From: Corynebacterium glyciniphilum AJ 3170
GTDB lineage: Bacteria > Actinomycetota > Actinomycetes > Mycobacteriales > Mycobacteriaceae
Reading direction: 5' to 3'
Assembly: GCF_007673095.1 (NCBI RefSeq)
Contig: NZ_VDYZ01000012.1
Span: 62,001 to 126,000, forward strand
DNA length: 64,000 bases
Shown here: positions 17,970 through 27,865 of the stretch, one piece after another
Layout: the number at the start of each line of letters is the position of its first letter
How positions within the stretch are numbered: the first letter of the stretch is position 1
Program-made: the position numbers and the translations under genes
Notes under the pieces: model-generated
Database searches by the model: none
The model's input: the letters and a program-made list of their open reading frames with translations, nothing else
Told to the model about the DNA's origin: nothing

Positions 17970-19256
17970 GTGACTGAATCACCCACCGGGACCACCACAC
18001 GACTGCAACGCCTGGCGGACCTCCCCCGTCCGGCCCGTCCGTCCCGCCGGCCCAGCCGACGCCCGCTGCCCCGGCAGACGGAGATGGGCCGTCGTCGGCG
18101 CCCGATCGCCATCCTCATGCTCGCCCTCGGCGGCTTCGGCATCGGGACGACCGAGTTCGTGGCGATGGGGTTGCTCAACTACATCGCCGACGACTTCTCG
18201 ATCAGTGAGGCCACCGCCGGCCACGTGATCACCGCCTACGCCCTCGGCGTGGTCGTGGGGGCTCCCGTGATCACGGCGTTCACCGGGTCGATGCCCCGGC
18301 GACGGCTCGTCCTGATCCTCATGGGCGCCTTCACCGTGGGTAACGCCCTCAGTGTGCTGGCCGGCTCCTACGGACTGCTGATGTTGTCCCGGTTCATCGC
18401 CGGTATCCCCCACGGCGCCTACTTCGCCGCTGCCGCACTGATCGCCGCGTCCATGGCGGACGCCGGACAGCGGGGCCGTGCCGTCGCGCAGGTCTCCATG
18501 GGACTGTCGGTGGCGACGGTGGCCGGCGTGCCCGCTGCCCAGTGGGTCGGCCAGACGCTGGGCTGGAATGCGGCCTTCGCCGTGGTCGCCCTGATCGGCC
18601 TGGTCACCCTGATCGGCCTGTGGTACTCGTTGCCGCACATGACCCAGATGCCTGCCACCCGTCCGATGACGGAACTCAGCGCACTGGTCAACCCCCAGGT
18701 AATGCTCACGTTGCTGCTCGGCACCGTCGGCTTCGGCGGCATGTTCTGTGTCTACACCTACATCTCCTGGACGATGACCGAGCGCGCCGGTTTCCCGGAG
18801 GGCCTCATGTGGCTGGTCCTCATGGTCTACGGCGTCGGCATGGTCGCCGGAACCTTCGTCGGCGGCCGACTGGCCGACATCAACGTGGAGGGGTCCATCT
18901 TCGGCGCCCTGGTCGCCATGGTGGTGATGCTCGGCGCGTTCTACTTCACCAGCACCAGTGCACCGCTGGCGATCGTGAACTTCGGTCTGGTCGCGATGTC
19001 CGGCTCGGTGATGACGATCAACCTGCAGACCCGGCTGATGGACGTCGCCGGACAGGCGCAGAATCTCGCGGCGTCGATGAACCACTCGGCGTTGAACCTG
19101 GCGAACGCCGCCGGCGCTGCGGTCGGTGGCGCCGTGATCAGCGCGGGCTACTCGTACTCGGCACCGGCGCTGGCAGGCGTGGGCATGGCACTGTGCGGCA
19201 TCGTGGTGTTCATCCCGACGTACCTGCTTCGGCGCAGGAGCGAGGCGCGCCGCTAG
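17970..19256 (+). CDS. MFS transporter of the AraJ/DHA1 type
   Basis: A 428-residue major facilitator with about 12 membrane helices, likely an exporter of sugars or drugs. The first helix carries GFGIGTTEFVAMGLLNYIA, typical of the AraJ/Cmx branch; YALGVVVGAPVITAF and RFIAGIPHGAYFAAAALIA follow. A polar, Arg/Pro-rich N-terminal tail of about 45 residues precedes helix 1. The GTG at 17970 has GAGGAG 7 bases upstream and is preferred over an in-frame ATG further upstream. The substrate is unknown. The next gene begins 10 bases after the stop codon. Confidence 0.87.
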   Translation: MTESPTGTTTRLQRLADLPRPARPSRRPSRRPLPRQTEMGRRRRPIAILMLALGGFGIGTTEFVAMGLLNYIADDFSISEATAGHVITAYALGVVVGAPVITAFTGSMPRRRLVLILMGAFTVGNALSVLAGSYGLLMLSRFIAGIPHGAYFAAAALIAASMADAGQRGRAVAQVSMGLSVATVAGVPAAQWVGQTLGWNAAFAVVALIGLVTLIGLWYSLPHMTQMPATRPMTELSALVNPQVMLTLLLGTVGFGGMFCVYTYISWTMTERAGFPEGLMWLVLMVYGVGMVAGTFVGGRLADINVEGSIFGALVAMVVMLGAFYFTSTSAPLAIVNFGLVAMSGSVMTINLQTRLMDVAGQAQNLAASMNHSALNLANAAGAAVGGAVISAGYSYSAPALAGVGMALCGIVVFIPTYLLRRRSEARR

Positions 19257-19259
19257 TCT
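19254..19259 (+). promoter_or_regulatory. -10 hexamer for leaderless exonuclease III start
   Basis: TAGTCT, overlapping the MFS stop codon, lies 7 bases before the ATG at 19267, which has no Shine-Dalgarno sequence. Confidence 0.45.
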
Positions 19260-19266
19260 GGACCGC

Positions 19267-20235
19267 ATGACTGTCACTGTCGCCACCGTCAACGTCAACG
19301 GCATCCGTGCCGCAGCCAAGGTCCGCAACGAGGACAACCACGGGATCCTGCCGTGGTTGGAGAGCACCCCTGCGGACGTGGTGCTGCTGCAGGAGGTGCG
19401 TGCCACCCCCGACCAGACCGAGAAGGCACTGGCTCCGGCCCTGGAAGCCGGGTGGAACCTGGTGCAGGCCGAGGCCGCGGCCAAGGGGCGCGCGGGTGTG
19501 GCGATCCTGTCGCGTCACGGCATCGAGGACGTCCAGGTCGGCTTCGGGGAGGGGTTCAGCACCGAGTTCGACGACGCCGGCCGTTACATCGAGGCGTCCA
19601 CCGCCGGACTCCGGGTCGCGAGCGTCTACCTGCCGTCCGGGGCCGAGGGCACGGCCAAGCAGGACGAGAAGTTCCGGTTCCTCGACATCTTCGGGCCGTA
19701 CCTCGACCAGCAGGCCGGGGTACATGAGCAGATGGTCGTCGGGGGAGACTGGAACATCTGCCACCGCCGCCAGGACCTGAAGAACTGGCGTCCGAACCGG
19801 AAGAAGTCAGGGTACCTGCCGGCGGAGCGGGCGTTCATGGATTCGGTGTTCGGCACCTTCCCTGACGAGTCCACGCAGATCGGTGACCCGACGGACGCCG
19901 GTCGTACCGGCAACCCCGGCGGGACGCCGTCGGATTTCTTCGGCGCGGTGGACTACACGCCCGGTGACGTGGCTGCCCGGCGGTTGGACGACGGGGCGAC
20001 GGGGGAGCCCCGGTGGTTCGACGCGCTGCGCCGGCTGCACCCGGACGAGGACGGTCCCTACTCCTGGTGGACGTGGCGCGGCAAGGCCTTCGACACCGGC
20101 GCCGGGTGGCGTATCGACTACCAGGCGGCGACATCGGCGTTGATGGAGCGCGTGGAGTCCGCGTGGGTGGACCGGGCCGAGCACTACGACCTGCGCTGGA
20201 GCGACCATTCGCCGGTGCTGGTCACGTACCGCTGA
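19267..20235 (+). CDS. xthA: Exodeoxyribonuclease III
   Basis: A 322-residue endonuclease/exonuclease/phosphatase-fold enzyme of the ExoIII/AP-endonuclease family, acting in base excision repair of abasic sites. Motifs are VATVNVNGIRAA, the catalytic Glu in VLLQEVRA, GRAGVAILSR, VGGDWNICH, the FRWWT-like SWWTWRGKAF, WRIDYQAAT and the terminal SDHSPVLV carrying the catalytic Asp-His. The family is usually 260-280 residues; the extra length is around DYTPGDVAARRLDDG. The 3' end overlaps the convergent TDT transporter gene by 52 bases. Confidence 0.93.
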   Translation: MTVTVATVNVNGIRAAAKVRNEDNHGILPWLESTPADVVLLQEVRATPDQTEKALAPALEAGWNLVQAEAAAKGRAGVAILSRHGIEDVQVGFGEGFSTEFDDAGRYIEASTAGLRVASVYLPSGAEGTAKQDEKFRFLDIFGPYLDQQAGVHEQMVVGGDWNICHRRQDLKNWRPNRKKSGYLPAERAFMDSVFGTFPDESTQIGDPTDAGRTGNPGGTPSDFFGAVDYTPGDVAARRLDDGATGEPRWFDALRRLHPDEDGPYSWWTWRGKAFDTGAGWRIDYQAATSALMERVESAWVDRAEHYDLRWSDHSPVLVTYR

Positions 20236-21140
20236 CAGAGCGCCCCGACCAGCCCCGCAGTTGCCAGCGTGACGTGCAGGACCAGCAGGACGAGGAGTGC
20301 CACGCTGACCCCGTCCAACCAGCCGGCACCGGTACTGAGGGACAGTTGGTGGGTGCCCAGACTGCAGGTGCCGACGGGGAAGGTGGCGGACCACCATGCC
20401 GGGCTGTAGGTCGCCGCAGACACGGCGGGGGAGGTCCGTAGCAGAGTCCCCCAGTGGTTCCAGAGGGCCCACAGTGCGGCGGGGACGCCGACGGCGAGCA
20501 TGACGGCGGCGTACGTCCGGCCTGCGTCGGTGAGGGTGGTCCCGTCGGTGAGCAGCAGGGCCGCCGTGCTGCTCTGGCCGACGATGCCGAGGGGGATCCA
20601 CGTCGTCGCCGCGGCAGGGGGTTCCGGGCGCCGTCCTGCCGTGAGGTAGATGAGGAGGAAGGCGGGGACCCCGGTGACCAGGGATGCAGCGAAGCAGAGC
20701 ACGCCGGGGAGCGGGTGTCCGAGCTGGGCGGCGTTGGTCGCCGCCACCATCGGGGTGACCAGGGCCAGAGTCGCGGGAAAAGTACGTGGCAGCGTACCCC
20801 GGACGAGTCTCGCAGCCTGAGGGGTGAAGACGATGACGGAGGCGACCGTCCCGACGACCCAGGTGACCTGGTGAACGCCGACCAGTCCGAGGGTGCTGTC
20901 GGCCGCGGAGCCGAGAGCGAGGACCCCCATGGTGACCATCGACCAGGGAGGGAGGTCCGTCGTCAGCCAACTCCGTCCGCCGGTGGCCAGGACCAGCAGG
21001 ACGACGCCGGCCAGGACGGTCACGACGCCACCGGCGGACGTCCCCACGTGTGTCCCCGTCATGGACGCGGTGATGGAGGTGCCCATCAGCGCACCTGCCC
21101 AGGCGGGGCCGGGCGGCGGGAGTTCGGTGGTGGTGTCCAT
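20184..21140 (-). CDS. TDT (SLAC1-like) family transporter
   Basis: A 318-residue polytopic membrane protein with about ten hydrophobic segments, matching the tellurite-resistance/dicarboxylate transporter (TDT) family. Typical parts are PGPAWAGALMGTSITASMTGTH, VVGTVASVIVFTPQAARL, VTPMVAATNAAQLG and SPAWWSATFPVGTCSLGTHQLS. Members export sulfite or C4-dicarboxylates; the substrate here cannot be decided. The ATG at 21140 is preferred, as the upstream frame runs into the LysR gene. Its last 52 bases overlap the convergent exonuclease gene. A LysR regulator is divergently placed 71 bases away. Confidence 0.8.
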   Translation of the reverse strand: MDTTTELPPPGPAWAGALMGTSITASMTGTHVGTSAGGVVTVLAGVVLLVLATGGRSWLTTDLPPWSMVTMGVLALGSAADSTLGLVGVHQVTWVVGTVASVIVFTPQAARLVRGTLPRTFPATLALVTPMVAATNAAQLGHPLPGVLCFAASLVTGVPAFLLIYLTAGRRPEPPAAATTWIPLGIVGQSSTAALLLTDGTTLTDAGRTYAAVMLAVGVPAALWALWNHWGTLLRTSPAVSAATYSPAWWSATFPVGTCSLGTHQLSLSTGAGWLDGVSVALLVLLVLHVTLATAGLVGALCQRYVTSTGEWSLQRRS

Positions 21141-21199
21141 GAGCCTGACCGTAGACGGCTGTCGTCGTAGACCGGGATAACGGAGCAGGTGGAAAGGGG

Positions 21200-21205
21200 T
21201 ACAGT
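21200..21205 (+). promoter_or_regulatory. -10 hexamer for leaderless LysR gene
   Basis: TACAGT lies 6 bases before the ATG at 21212. It sits in the short divergent gap shared with the TDT transporter gene, so regulation of both by the LysR protein is plausible. Confidence 0.4.
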
Positions 21206-21211
21206 GACTGT

Positions 21212-22108
21212 ATGTACCCTCACGTCCCGCAGGTCGACCAACTCGCCACGCTCGTGGCCGTGGATGAGCGACGCAGTATCGCCGCGGCGGCTCGTGACCT
21301 GGGGCTGAGCCAGCAGACGGTGAGTGCGCGGGTGGCCGCGGCGGAGAAGACACTCGGGGTCGCGGTCTTCCGGCGGGGAGTGGGGGGATCAGAGCCGACA
21401 GAGCGGGGGCGGGTCGTGTTGACGGCGGCCCGGGACCTGCTCAGTGCCGCGGGAGAGTTCTCCCGCGCTGTCACGACGGCGACACAACCGGATGCGGTCC
21501 GTCCGCTGCCCGTCGCCGTCTCCAATACGATCGCGGAGCTGTACTTCCCCTCCTGGGCGGCGCGGTTCCACCGGGAGAACCCGACGGTCCGTCTGCAGCT
21601 GCGCTCCCGCAACAGCACAGAGGTGTGTGACGCCGTGGCGGGTGGGGAGTGTGTGCTGGGATTCGTCGAAGGGGCCGAGGTGTCCCACGGCCTGGCGTCC
21701 GACGTGGTGGGGGTCGACGACCTGATACTGGTGGTTCCTCCGACACACCCGTGGGCCGGCTCCGAGGTGGACGCCGGGCAGCTGCGGCGAACCCCGCTGG
21801 TCACCCGGGAGCGGGGGTCCGGAAGCCGCGAGATCGTGGAGGCCACCCTGGGGACGATCGCCGAACCGGCGGGGGAGTTCGGGTCGTTGTCGGCCCAGCG
21901 GGCGGCAGTGACCGGGATGGGCGAGCCGACGGTCATCGCGGCGCGCGCGGTGGAGACGCAGGTGTCGTCCGGCGACCTCGTGCGTGTCCCCGTGAAAGGG
22001 GTGACGTTCCGCCGGCTGCTGCGCGCGGTCTATCCCCGGGGACGTCCGCTGGGGGTGAGCGACCCGGATGCCGAGGCACTGCTCCGGATCGCCAAACTGC
22101 CCGGGTAA
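21212..22108 (+). CDS. LysR family transcriptional regulator
   Basis: A 298-residue regulator with an N-terminal winged helix (about 5-65: LATLVAVDERRSIAAAARDLGLSQ in part, then TVSARVAAAEKTLGVAVFRR) and a periplasmic-binding-like effector domain (about 90-290). The domain includes LPVAVSNTIAELYFPSWAARF and LVTRERGSGSREIVE, which usually contacts the ligand. It is divergent from the TDT transporter, the classic layout of a LysR activator and its target, so it probably controls that exporter. The ligand is unknown. Confidence 0.88.
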   Translation: MYPHVPQVDQLATLVAVDERRSIAAAARDLGLSQQTVSARVAAAEKTLGVAVFRRGVGGSEPTERGRVVLTAARDLLSAAGEFSRAVTTATQPDAVRPLPVAVSNTIAELYFPSWAARFHRENPTVRLQLRSRNSTEVCDAVAGGECVLGFVEGAEVSHGLASDVVGVDDLILVVPPTHPWAGSEVDAGQLRRTPLVTRERGSGSREIVEATLGTIAEPAGEFGSLSAQRAAVTGMGEPTVIAARAVETQVSSGDLVRVPVKGVTFRRLLRAVYPRGRPLGVSDPDAEALLRIAKLPG

Positions 22109-22111
22109 CAT
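22106..22111 (+). promoter_or_regulatory. -10 hexamer for leaderless trpS
   Basis: TAACAT, overlapping the LysR stop codon, lies 8 bases before the ATG at 22120. There is no Shine-Dalgarno sequence. Confidence 0.4.
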
Positions 22112-22113
22112 GA

Positions 22114-23136
<1,023 letters not shown>

Positions 23137-23188
23137 GGGAGAATCCCACGGCGCGTACTGCAAATGAACTAGGGTAGGGTCCCACGAT

Positions 23189-23206
23189 CCCACTGTGCGC
23201 AGTGGG
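23189..23206 (+). terminator. Short hairpin between trpS and the YihY gene
   Basis: CCCACTG-TGCG-CAGTGGG forms a perfect 7-bp stem with a 4-base loop. It lies 53 bases after the trpS stop codon. There is no strong T-run, so termination is plausible but not certain. Confidence 0.5.
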
Positions 23207-23244
23207 GTATTGACTATGAAGAGACACACAAGAGGAGTCCTCTG

Positions 23245-24336
23245 ATGGCTCGCACGATCACCGCCTCCGACCGGGACAAGTTGGACGACCACGGCATTGA
23301 GCGGTCCACCGACGACTCCCCGGGGGCGATCGACCGCTACCGGGACAAGTGGCCCTGGTTCGACCACGTGATGCGCATGAACGAGCGCTACACCGAGCAG
23401 GGCGGCAACAACTTCGCCGCCGGCATCACCTACTTCTCCGTCCTGTCGATCTTCCCTCTGATCATGCTCGGTTTCGCGACCGTCGCCATGGTGGTTGCCG
23501 GCAACCAGGAACTGATCGACAAGATCACGGAGACCGTCACCGATTCCGCCGGGGGCGAGCTTGGCGACACCCTCAACGACATCATCATGCAGGCGATCGA
23601 CCAACGCGGCAGCGTCTTCGGTATCGGTCTTGTGCTGGCGCTGTGGACCGGCCTCGGGTGGATGAAGAACCTGCGTATCGGTGTGTCCAACATGTGGAAG
23701 ACCCCGGGACAGGCCGACAACTTCATCAAGGGAAAGATCAGCGACCTGATCGGTCTGATCGGTCTCCTGCTGGCACTCGTCGTCGCTTTCGCCGTGACCG
23801 CCTTCGGTGGCGGTGGTTTCACCAGCAGTGTCCTCGAGACCATCGGGCTGGGCGACATCCCCGGTATCCGCATTCTCACCTGGCTGGTGGCACTGGTCGT
23901 CGCTCTCATCGCGAACTGGATCGTCTTCTTCTGGTTGATGCTCTACCTGCCGCGCACCCGTGTGCCGCGTCCGGCGGCGGCACGCGCCGCCGTGATCGGT
24001 GCCCTGGCTTTCGAGGTGATCAAGCAGATCGCGACCATCGTCTTCTCCAATGCGCTGTCGAATCCGGCTGGCGCAGCCTTTGGCCCGGTGATCGGCGTGA
24101 TGGTCGTGCTCTACCTCGTGTGGCGCGTCACGCTATACCTTGCGGCATGGACTGCGACCACCCCCGAGGCTCTGGCAGCGATGGTCCCCGAGGCGCCGCC
24201 GGCCGCAGTGATCCGCGTGCGCCAGGAGGTCCGCCCCGGTGCCCGCAACATCAGCACCGCTGGACTGGTCGGCCTGGGAACCGCTGTCGGTGCGACTGCG
24301 GCCGGTCTGCTCGGCAAGGCTTTCCGCCGGAAGTAG
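23245..24336 (+). CDS. YihY/BrkB family integral membrane protein
   Basis: A 363-residue protein with about six membrane helices and polar ends, matching the YihY/virulence factor BrkB family. The family pattern is visible in GGNNFAAGITYFSVLSIFPL, LALWTGLGWMKNLRIGVSNMW, PRTRVPRPAAARAAVIGA and VLYLVWRVTLYLAAWTATTPEA. Despite an old name, the family is not ribonuclease BN, and its function is unsettled. AGAGGAG lies about 8 bases before the ATG. The convergent carboxypeptidase gene ends 13 bases further on. Confidence 0.88.
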   Translation: MARTITASDRDKLDDHGIERSTDDSPGAIDRYRDKWPWFDHVMRMNERYTEQGGNNFAAGITYFSVLSIFPLIMLGFATVAMVVAGNQELIDKITETVTDSAGGELGDTLNDIIMQAIDQRGSVFGIGLVLALWTGLGWMKNLRIGVSNMWKTPGQADNFIKGKISDLIGLIGLLLALVVAFAVTAFGGGGFTSSVLETIGLGDIPGIRILTWLVALVVALIANWIVFFWLMLYLPRTRVPRPAAARAAVIGALAFEVIKQIATIVFSNALSNPAGAAFGPVIGVMVVLYLVWRVTLYLAAWTATTPEALAAMVPEAPPAAVIRVRQEVRPGARNISTAGLVGLGTAVGATAAGLLGKAFRRK

Positions 24337-24348
24337 GGGACCGCCGGC

Positions 24349-25680
24349 CTACCGACGGCGGAAGCGTGCTGCCCCTGCCGCAAGCCCGACCAGCAGCAGG
24401 ACGGCGACACCCGCGCCGATGACGGCACGCATGTCGATACCGTCTGCGTCGGAGGTGTCCCGGTCAGCGACGTCGGACGCCCGGGGCTGCCTTGCGCCGT
24501 CGTCACTGTCGTCCCCCGCGTCCTCCAGAGCATTGTCGTCCGGGACATCAAGCGTGCCGATACTTGCGTCAGCGGGGGCCTCGAACGCCGCGTCGAGGAC
24601 GGCACTGGCCTGTTCCGCGGGGCGTCCGGCGGCAATCGTGGAGTTCAACAGCACCATGCCCAGCGTCCGGCCGTCCCGCTCCGCGGCGACCGAGAACGTG
24701 TGCCGCGCATTGTCGGTGAAGCCGGTCTTGCCGCCGATGGTGCCGGGGTAGTTGAACAGCATCTCGTTGTCACTGGAGAGCTCGAACCCGTCCATGTCAC
24801 CGTAGCCGGGAAAATCCATTGTCTCCTCCCCGAGCAGTTCCCGGACGTCCTCGCGTTGGAAAGCCGCCCGGTAGATCAACGCCATGTCGTAGGCGGTCGT
24901 CTGCACGCCGGGGCTGTCGAGACCGTGCACGGTCATCACCCTGGTCGCCCGTGTGCCCAGGGAGTCGGCGAGGTCCTGCATCCGCTTCACCGTCTCGTCC
25001 TGGCCGCCCATGGCTTCTGCGAGCGCGATGGCGGCGTCGTTTCCCGACCGCATGACGAGACCGAGCAGCAGTTCGCGCGCTGTGTACCGTCCGCCCGGCC
25101 CGACGCCGACCTGTGAACCGTCGATGGCCACCGCTTCGTCACTGACGGGCACGACCTGATCGAGGTCGAGTTCATCCAGTGCGGTCATCACCAGCAGTGC
25201 CTTGATGATGGAGGCGGGACGGTAGAGCCCGTACGGGTCCTTCGCCGCCAGGACGTCCCCAGTGTCGACATCGTAGACGAGGTAGCTGCCGAGACTGAGG
25301 CGGTCGGGGACCTCCATGCCGGGTGCCGAGACCGGGGCACAAGCGTCGAGTGCTTCGCCGCCGGGGCCCGGATGGTCCACGGGAATGGGCGCAGGAGCGT
25401 CCTCACCGTCGGACGGCAGCGCGTCATCGTCGAAGGCCGAGGGCAGGTCATCGGCGAAGGGGCAGTCGTCGGTGTCGAGGAAACGGTCGTCCGGTAACGG
25501 TGCTCCCGGGTCCGCTGTCAGGGGGAGCCAGTCATCCTTCTCGACGGTGTTCAGGCCGGTCTCTGCGACAGCTGGTGCGGTGAGGGGGCCGGTGAGGCCT
25601 ATCGTCAACATTGTCGCGAGGGCAGTGGCCAGTGCCGGGGCTCGGAGCGTCCGGCGCCGGGGGAGAGTGTGTGCAGTCAT
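24349..25680 (-). CDS. D-alanyl-D-alanine carboxypeptidase (low-molecular-weight PBP)
   Basis: A 443-residue exported penicillin-binding protein of the S11 family that trims the terminal D-Ala of peptidoglycan stems. It has a signal peptide (about 1-39, ending near PAVAE) and an acidic, Pro-rich stretch (about 48-120). The catalytic motifs are SIIK with Ser157 and Lys160, SGN at 212-214 and KTG at 318-320. A C-terminal membrane anchor (about 421-439) is followed by RFRRR. It therefore sits on the outer face of the membrane. The ATG start is separated from the divergent adenosine deaminase start by 72 bases. Confidence 0.94.
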   Translation of the reverse strand: MTAHTLPRRRTLRAPALATALATMLTIGLTGPLTAPAVAETGLNTVEKDDWLPLTADPGAPLPDDRFLDTDDCPFADDLPSAFDDDALPSDGEDAPAPIPVDHPGPGGEALDACAPVSAPGMEVPDRLSLGSYLVYDVDTGDVLAAKDPYGLYRPASIIKALLVMTALDELDLDQVVPVSDEAVAIDGSQVGVGPGGRYTARELLLGLVMRSGNDAAIALAEAMGGQDETVKRMQDLADSLGTRATRVMTVHGLDSPGVQTTAYDMALIYRAAFQREDVRELLGEETMDFPGYGDMDGFELSSDNEMLFNYPGTIGGKTGFTDNARHTFSVAAERDGRTLGMVLLNSTIAAGRPAEQASAVLDAAFEAPADASIGTLDVPDDNALEDAGDDSDDGARQPRASDVADRDTSDADGIDMRAVIGAGVAVLLLVGLAAGAARFRRR

Positions 25681-25738
25681 CAGTTGTCAGAGTCTATCGG
25701 TAGTGGGGTCCGCCACGGACAGGAACCGGGAGCAGCGG

Positions 25739-25744
25739 TATCGT
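25739..25744 (+). promoter_or_regulatory. -10 hexamer for leaderless adenosine deaminase
   Basis: TATCGT lies 8 bases before the ATG at 25753, and no Shine-Dalgarno sequence precedes that ATG. Confidence 0.4.
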
Positions 25745-25752
25745 GGGGCACC

Positions 25753-27084
25753 ATGACCGACAGCGAATTCAGCGAGACCGAAGCCACCTCCACCGTTGAC
25801 CCGGACGTCGTCCGGCGTCTTCCCAAGGTGGAGCTCCACGACCACCTGGACGGCGGTCTCCGACCGCAGACCATCATCGACATCGCCGCGGAGACTGGGT
25901 ATGACGGACTGCCGACGACCGATGCCACGGAGCTGGAGAAGTGGTTCTTCGACGCCGCCAACTCCGGTGACCTGCCCACCTACCTCACCACGTTCGACCA
26001 CACCACCGCCGTGATGCAGACGCGGGACTCACTGGTGCGCGTGACCCGCGAGGCCGTCGAGGATCTCGCGGCCGACGGTGTGTGTTACGCCGAGCTGCGC
26101 TTCGCCCCCGAACAGCACCAGGCCAAGGGGCTGAGTCTGCAGGAGGTCGTTGATGCGACCGTGCAGGGCGTCAAGGAGGGGGAGCGTGTTGTCTCCGAAC
26201 GTGGCGGGCGGATCCACGTCCGGCTGCTGATGTGCGCCATGCGGCACGCCGACCGTGCCGCCGAGATCGCCCAGTTGACCGTCGACAACCACGGCGAGCA
26301 CACTCCGGGCGAAGGGTACGTCGTCGGTTTCGACATCGCCGGCGCGGAGGACGGCTTCCCACCGTCGAACCACGTCGAAGCATTCCGGATCCTGCGCGAG
26401 AACCTTGTGCCGGTCACCGTCCACGCCGGTGAGGCAGCCGGGGCGGAGTCCATCGCCGACGGGCTGCGCCAGGGTGCGGTACGCATCGGACACGGCGTGC
26501 GCATCTACGAGGACCTGGACGCGACGATGAATGGCATCGAGCTCGGTGAGGTCGCCAAGTTCATCCGGGACCGTCGTATCCCGTTGGAGATCTGCCCGAC
26601 GTCCAACACCCAGACCGGGGTCTGCGACACCGTCGCCGACCACCCGTTCAACCTTCTCTACGAGCTGGGGTTCACCTGCACGGTGAACACGGACAACCGT
26701 CTGGTGTCCGGATGCACGATGACCGGGGAGATGCTGGCCCTGGCGGAGAACTTCGACCTGGAGTACTGGCAGTTCCTGGAGCTGACCACGAACGCCCTGG
26801 ACAACGCTTTCTGCGACCAGCCGCTGCGGGAGTCCCTGGAACGCGAGGTCATCTACCCGGCCTACGCCGAACTGGGCGGAACGTTGAGCTCGGGTGAGGG
26901 AGACTCCGAGGGACTAGGCGAACTCCACGGCGACCACGGGCATGCGCACGGCGCCGGTGTCGAGGAGGTGCAGTTGTCGATGGAGAACCTGCGGGCTGAG
27001 CTCGCGGAGCTGGGCCTGAGCCTCGATGACGAGGACGAGGATGCTGAGGATCCCGAAGGTTCCGAGGAGCAGGAAGAGAAGTAG
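25753..27084 (+). CDS. add: Adenosine deaminase
   Basis: A 443-residue zinc hydrolase converting adenosine to inosine in purine salvage. Motifs are VELHDHLDGGLR (zinc His pair), the FAPEQH segment, FDIAGAEDGFPPSNH, VTVHAGEAAGAES (zinc His and catalytic Glu), RIGHGVRI and VNTDNRLVSG (the usual catalytic Asp pair is Asp-Asn here). The C-terminal 60-70 residues are an unusual His- and acid-rich tail ending in DEDEDAEDPEGSEEQEEK. The ATG at 25753 is preferred over an in-frame upstream one that would overlap the carboxypeptidase gene. Confidence 0.93.
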   Translation: MTDSEFSETEATSTVDPDVVRRLPKVELHDHLDGGLRPQTIIDIAAETGYDGLPTTDATELEKWFFDAANSGDLPTYLTTFDHTTAVMQTRDSLVRVTREAVEDLAADGVCYAELRFAPEQHQAKGLSLQEVVDATVQGVKEGERVVSERGGRIHVRLLMCAMRHADRAAEIAQLTVDNHGEHTPGEGYVVGFDIAGAEDGFPPSNHVEAFRILRENLVPVTVHAGEAAGAESIADGLRQGAVRIGHGVRIYEDLDATMNGIELGEVAKFIRDRRIPLEICPTSNTQTGVCDTVADHPFNLLYELGFTCTVNTDNRLVSGCTMTGEMLALAENFDLEYWQFLELTTNALDNAFCDQPLRESLEREVIYPAYAELGGTLSSGEGDSEGLGELHGDHGHAHGAGVEEVQLSMENLRAELAELGLSLDDEDEDAEDPEGSEEQEEK

Positions 27085-27089
27085 CAGGT

Positions 27090-27737
27090 CTAGCCGGAGA
27101 GCCAGTCCCACCAGCTCTTCTTCAGGGGGACGCCCGGTTCGGCGACGGTGATCTTCAGGTCGCCGAACGTGGTGTGGCCGGTGAGGACGATGACGGGGGC
27201 TCCAGGGCTGAGGCGGGGGCCCTGATCGGCTTTGACGTCGCCGAAGACAAGTGACATCCGGTTCTCTACCCGGATTCCGGGCGGGACCGTGATCCTCACG
27301 TCCCCGAATATCGAGGTCACGTTGAGGGTTGTCGTCGGGGCGGACAGCGATGCCTCGCGGAGGTCGAGGTGAACGTCGCCGAACAGCAGGAAGAAGCTCT
27401 CATGTGTCGCCAGCTGCATGTCACCACCACGCTTGAGGTCACCGAACCACAACGTCTGCGACGGGGAGCTGATCTGGGGGACAGCCTGGGCGCGTGAGAA
27501 CTCCGGCACCGGAGTGGCTGCCTTGGCTGCGAGTTCCTCGATGTCCCGTCGGCCGTTGTTCCCCATGACGAGGGTCTCGAGTCGCTCAAACCGTGCGACG
27601 TCGGTGGTGGACCATACTTCCTCACTGAGTTCGGAGAACTCCGTGAGGTCGATTCGCCCCTGCCCGACAGCGAGCGTCAGGGCGTCGCTGAGTCGGTGTC
27701 GGCGCTCGTCAGGGATGCGGTCGGGGAGGTGGTTCAT
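27090..27737 (-). CDS. DUF1707 protein with LiaF-like C-terminal domain
   Basis: A 215-residue protein with an N-terminal DUF1707 (SHOCT-like) domain at about 5-60 (DERRHRLSDALTLAVGQGRI) and a C-terminal beta-rich domain at about 100-205. The latter repeats phrases such as LLFGDVHLDL, SIFGDVRITVPPG, LVFGDVKAD and TTFGDLKITV, like the LiaF/YvqF cell-wall stress family. No membrane helix is visible. It ends convergently 5 bases from the adenosine deaminase stop. A link to envelope stress is inferred from the LiaF resemblance only. Confidence 0.75.
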   Translation of the reverse strand: MNHLPDRIPDERRHRLSDALTLAVGQGRIDLTEFSELSEEVWSTTDVARFERLETLVMGNNGRRDIEELAAKAATPVPEFSRAQAVPQISSPSQTLWFGDLKRGGDMQLATHESFFLLFGDVHLDLREASLSAPTTTLNVTSIFGDVRITVPPGIRVENRMSLVFGDVKADQGPRLSPGAPVIVLTGHTTFGDLKITVAEPGVPLKKSWWDWLSG

Positions 27738-27744
27738 GGGTCTC

Positions 27745-27750
27745 AGGATA
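27745..27750 (-). promoter_or_regulatory. -10 hexamer for leaderless DUF1707 gene
   Basis: On the minus strand TATCCT lies 7 bases before the ATG at 27737, with no Shine-Dalgarno sequence. Confidence 0.45.
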
Positions 27751-27865
27751 CGTCAAACGGTTTGGGCGGTGAACGGGGACTGCTCCCCGGAGCGGTGTGA
27801 TAGAGCTGCAACAGTGGACAGAATCGAAGCTGCAGGATTCAGTGACGGTTTCGAAAGGACTATCC

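Noticed and set aside
23137..23244. T-box or tryptophan leader around trpS
   Set aside because: trpS appears leaderless and the only structure is a small hairpin after the gene, so no T-box or attenuator can be supported.
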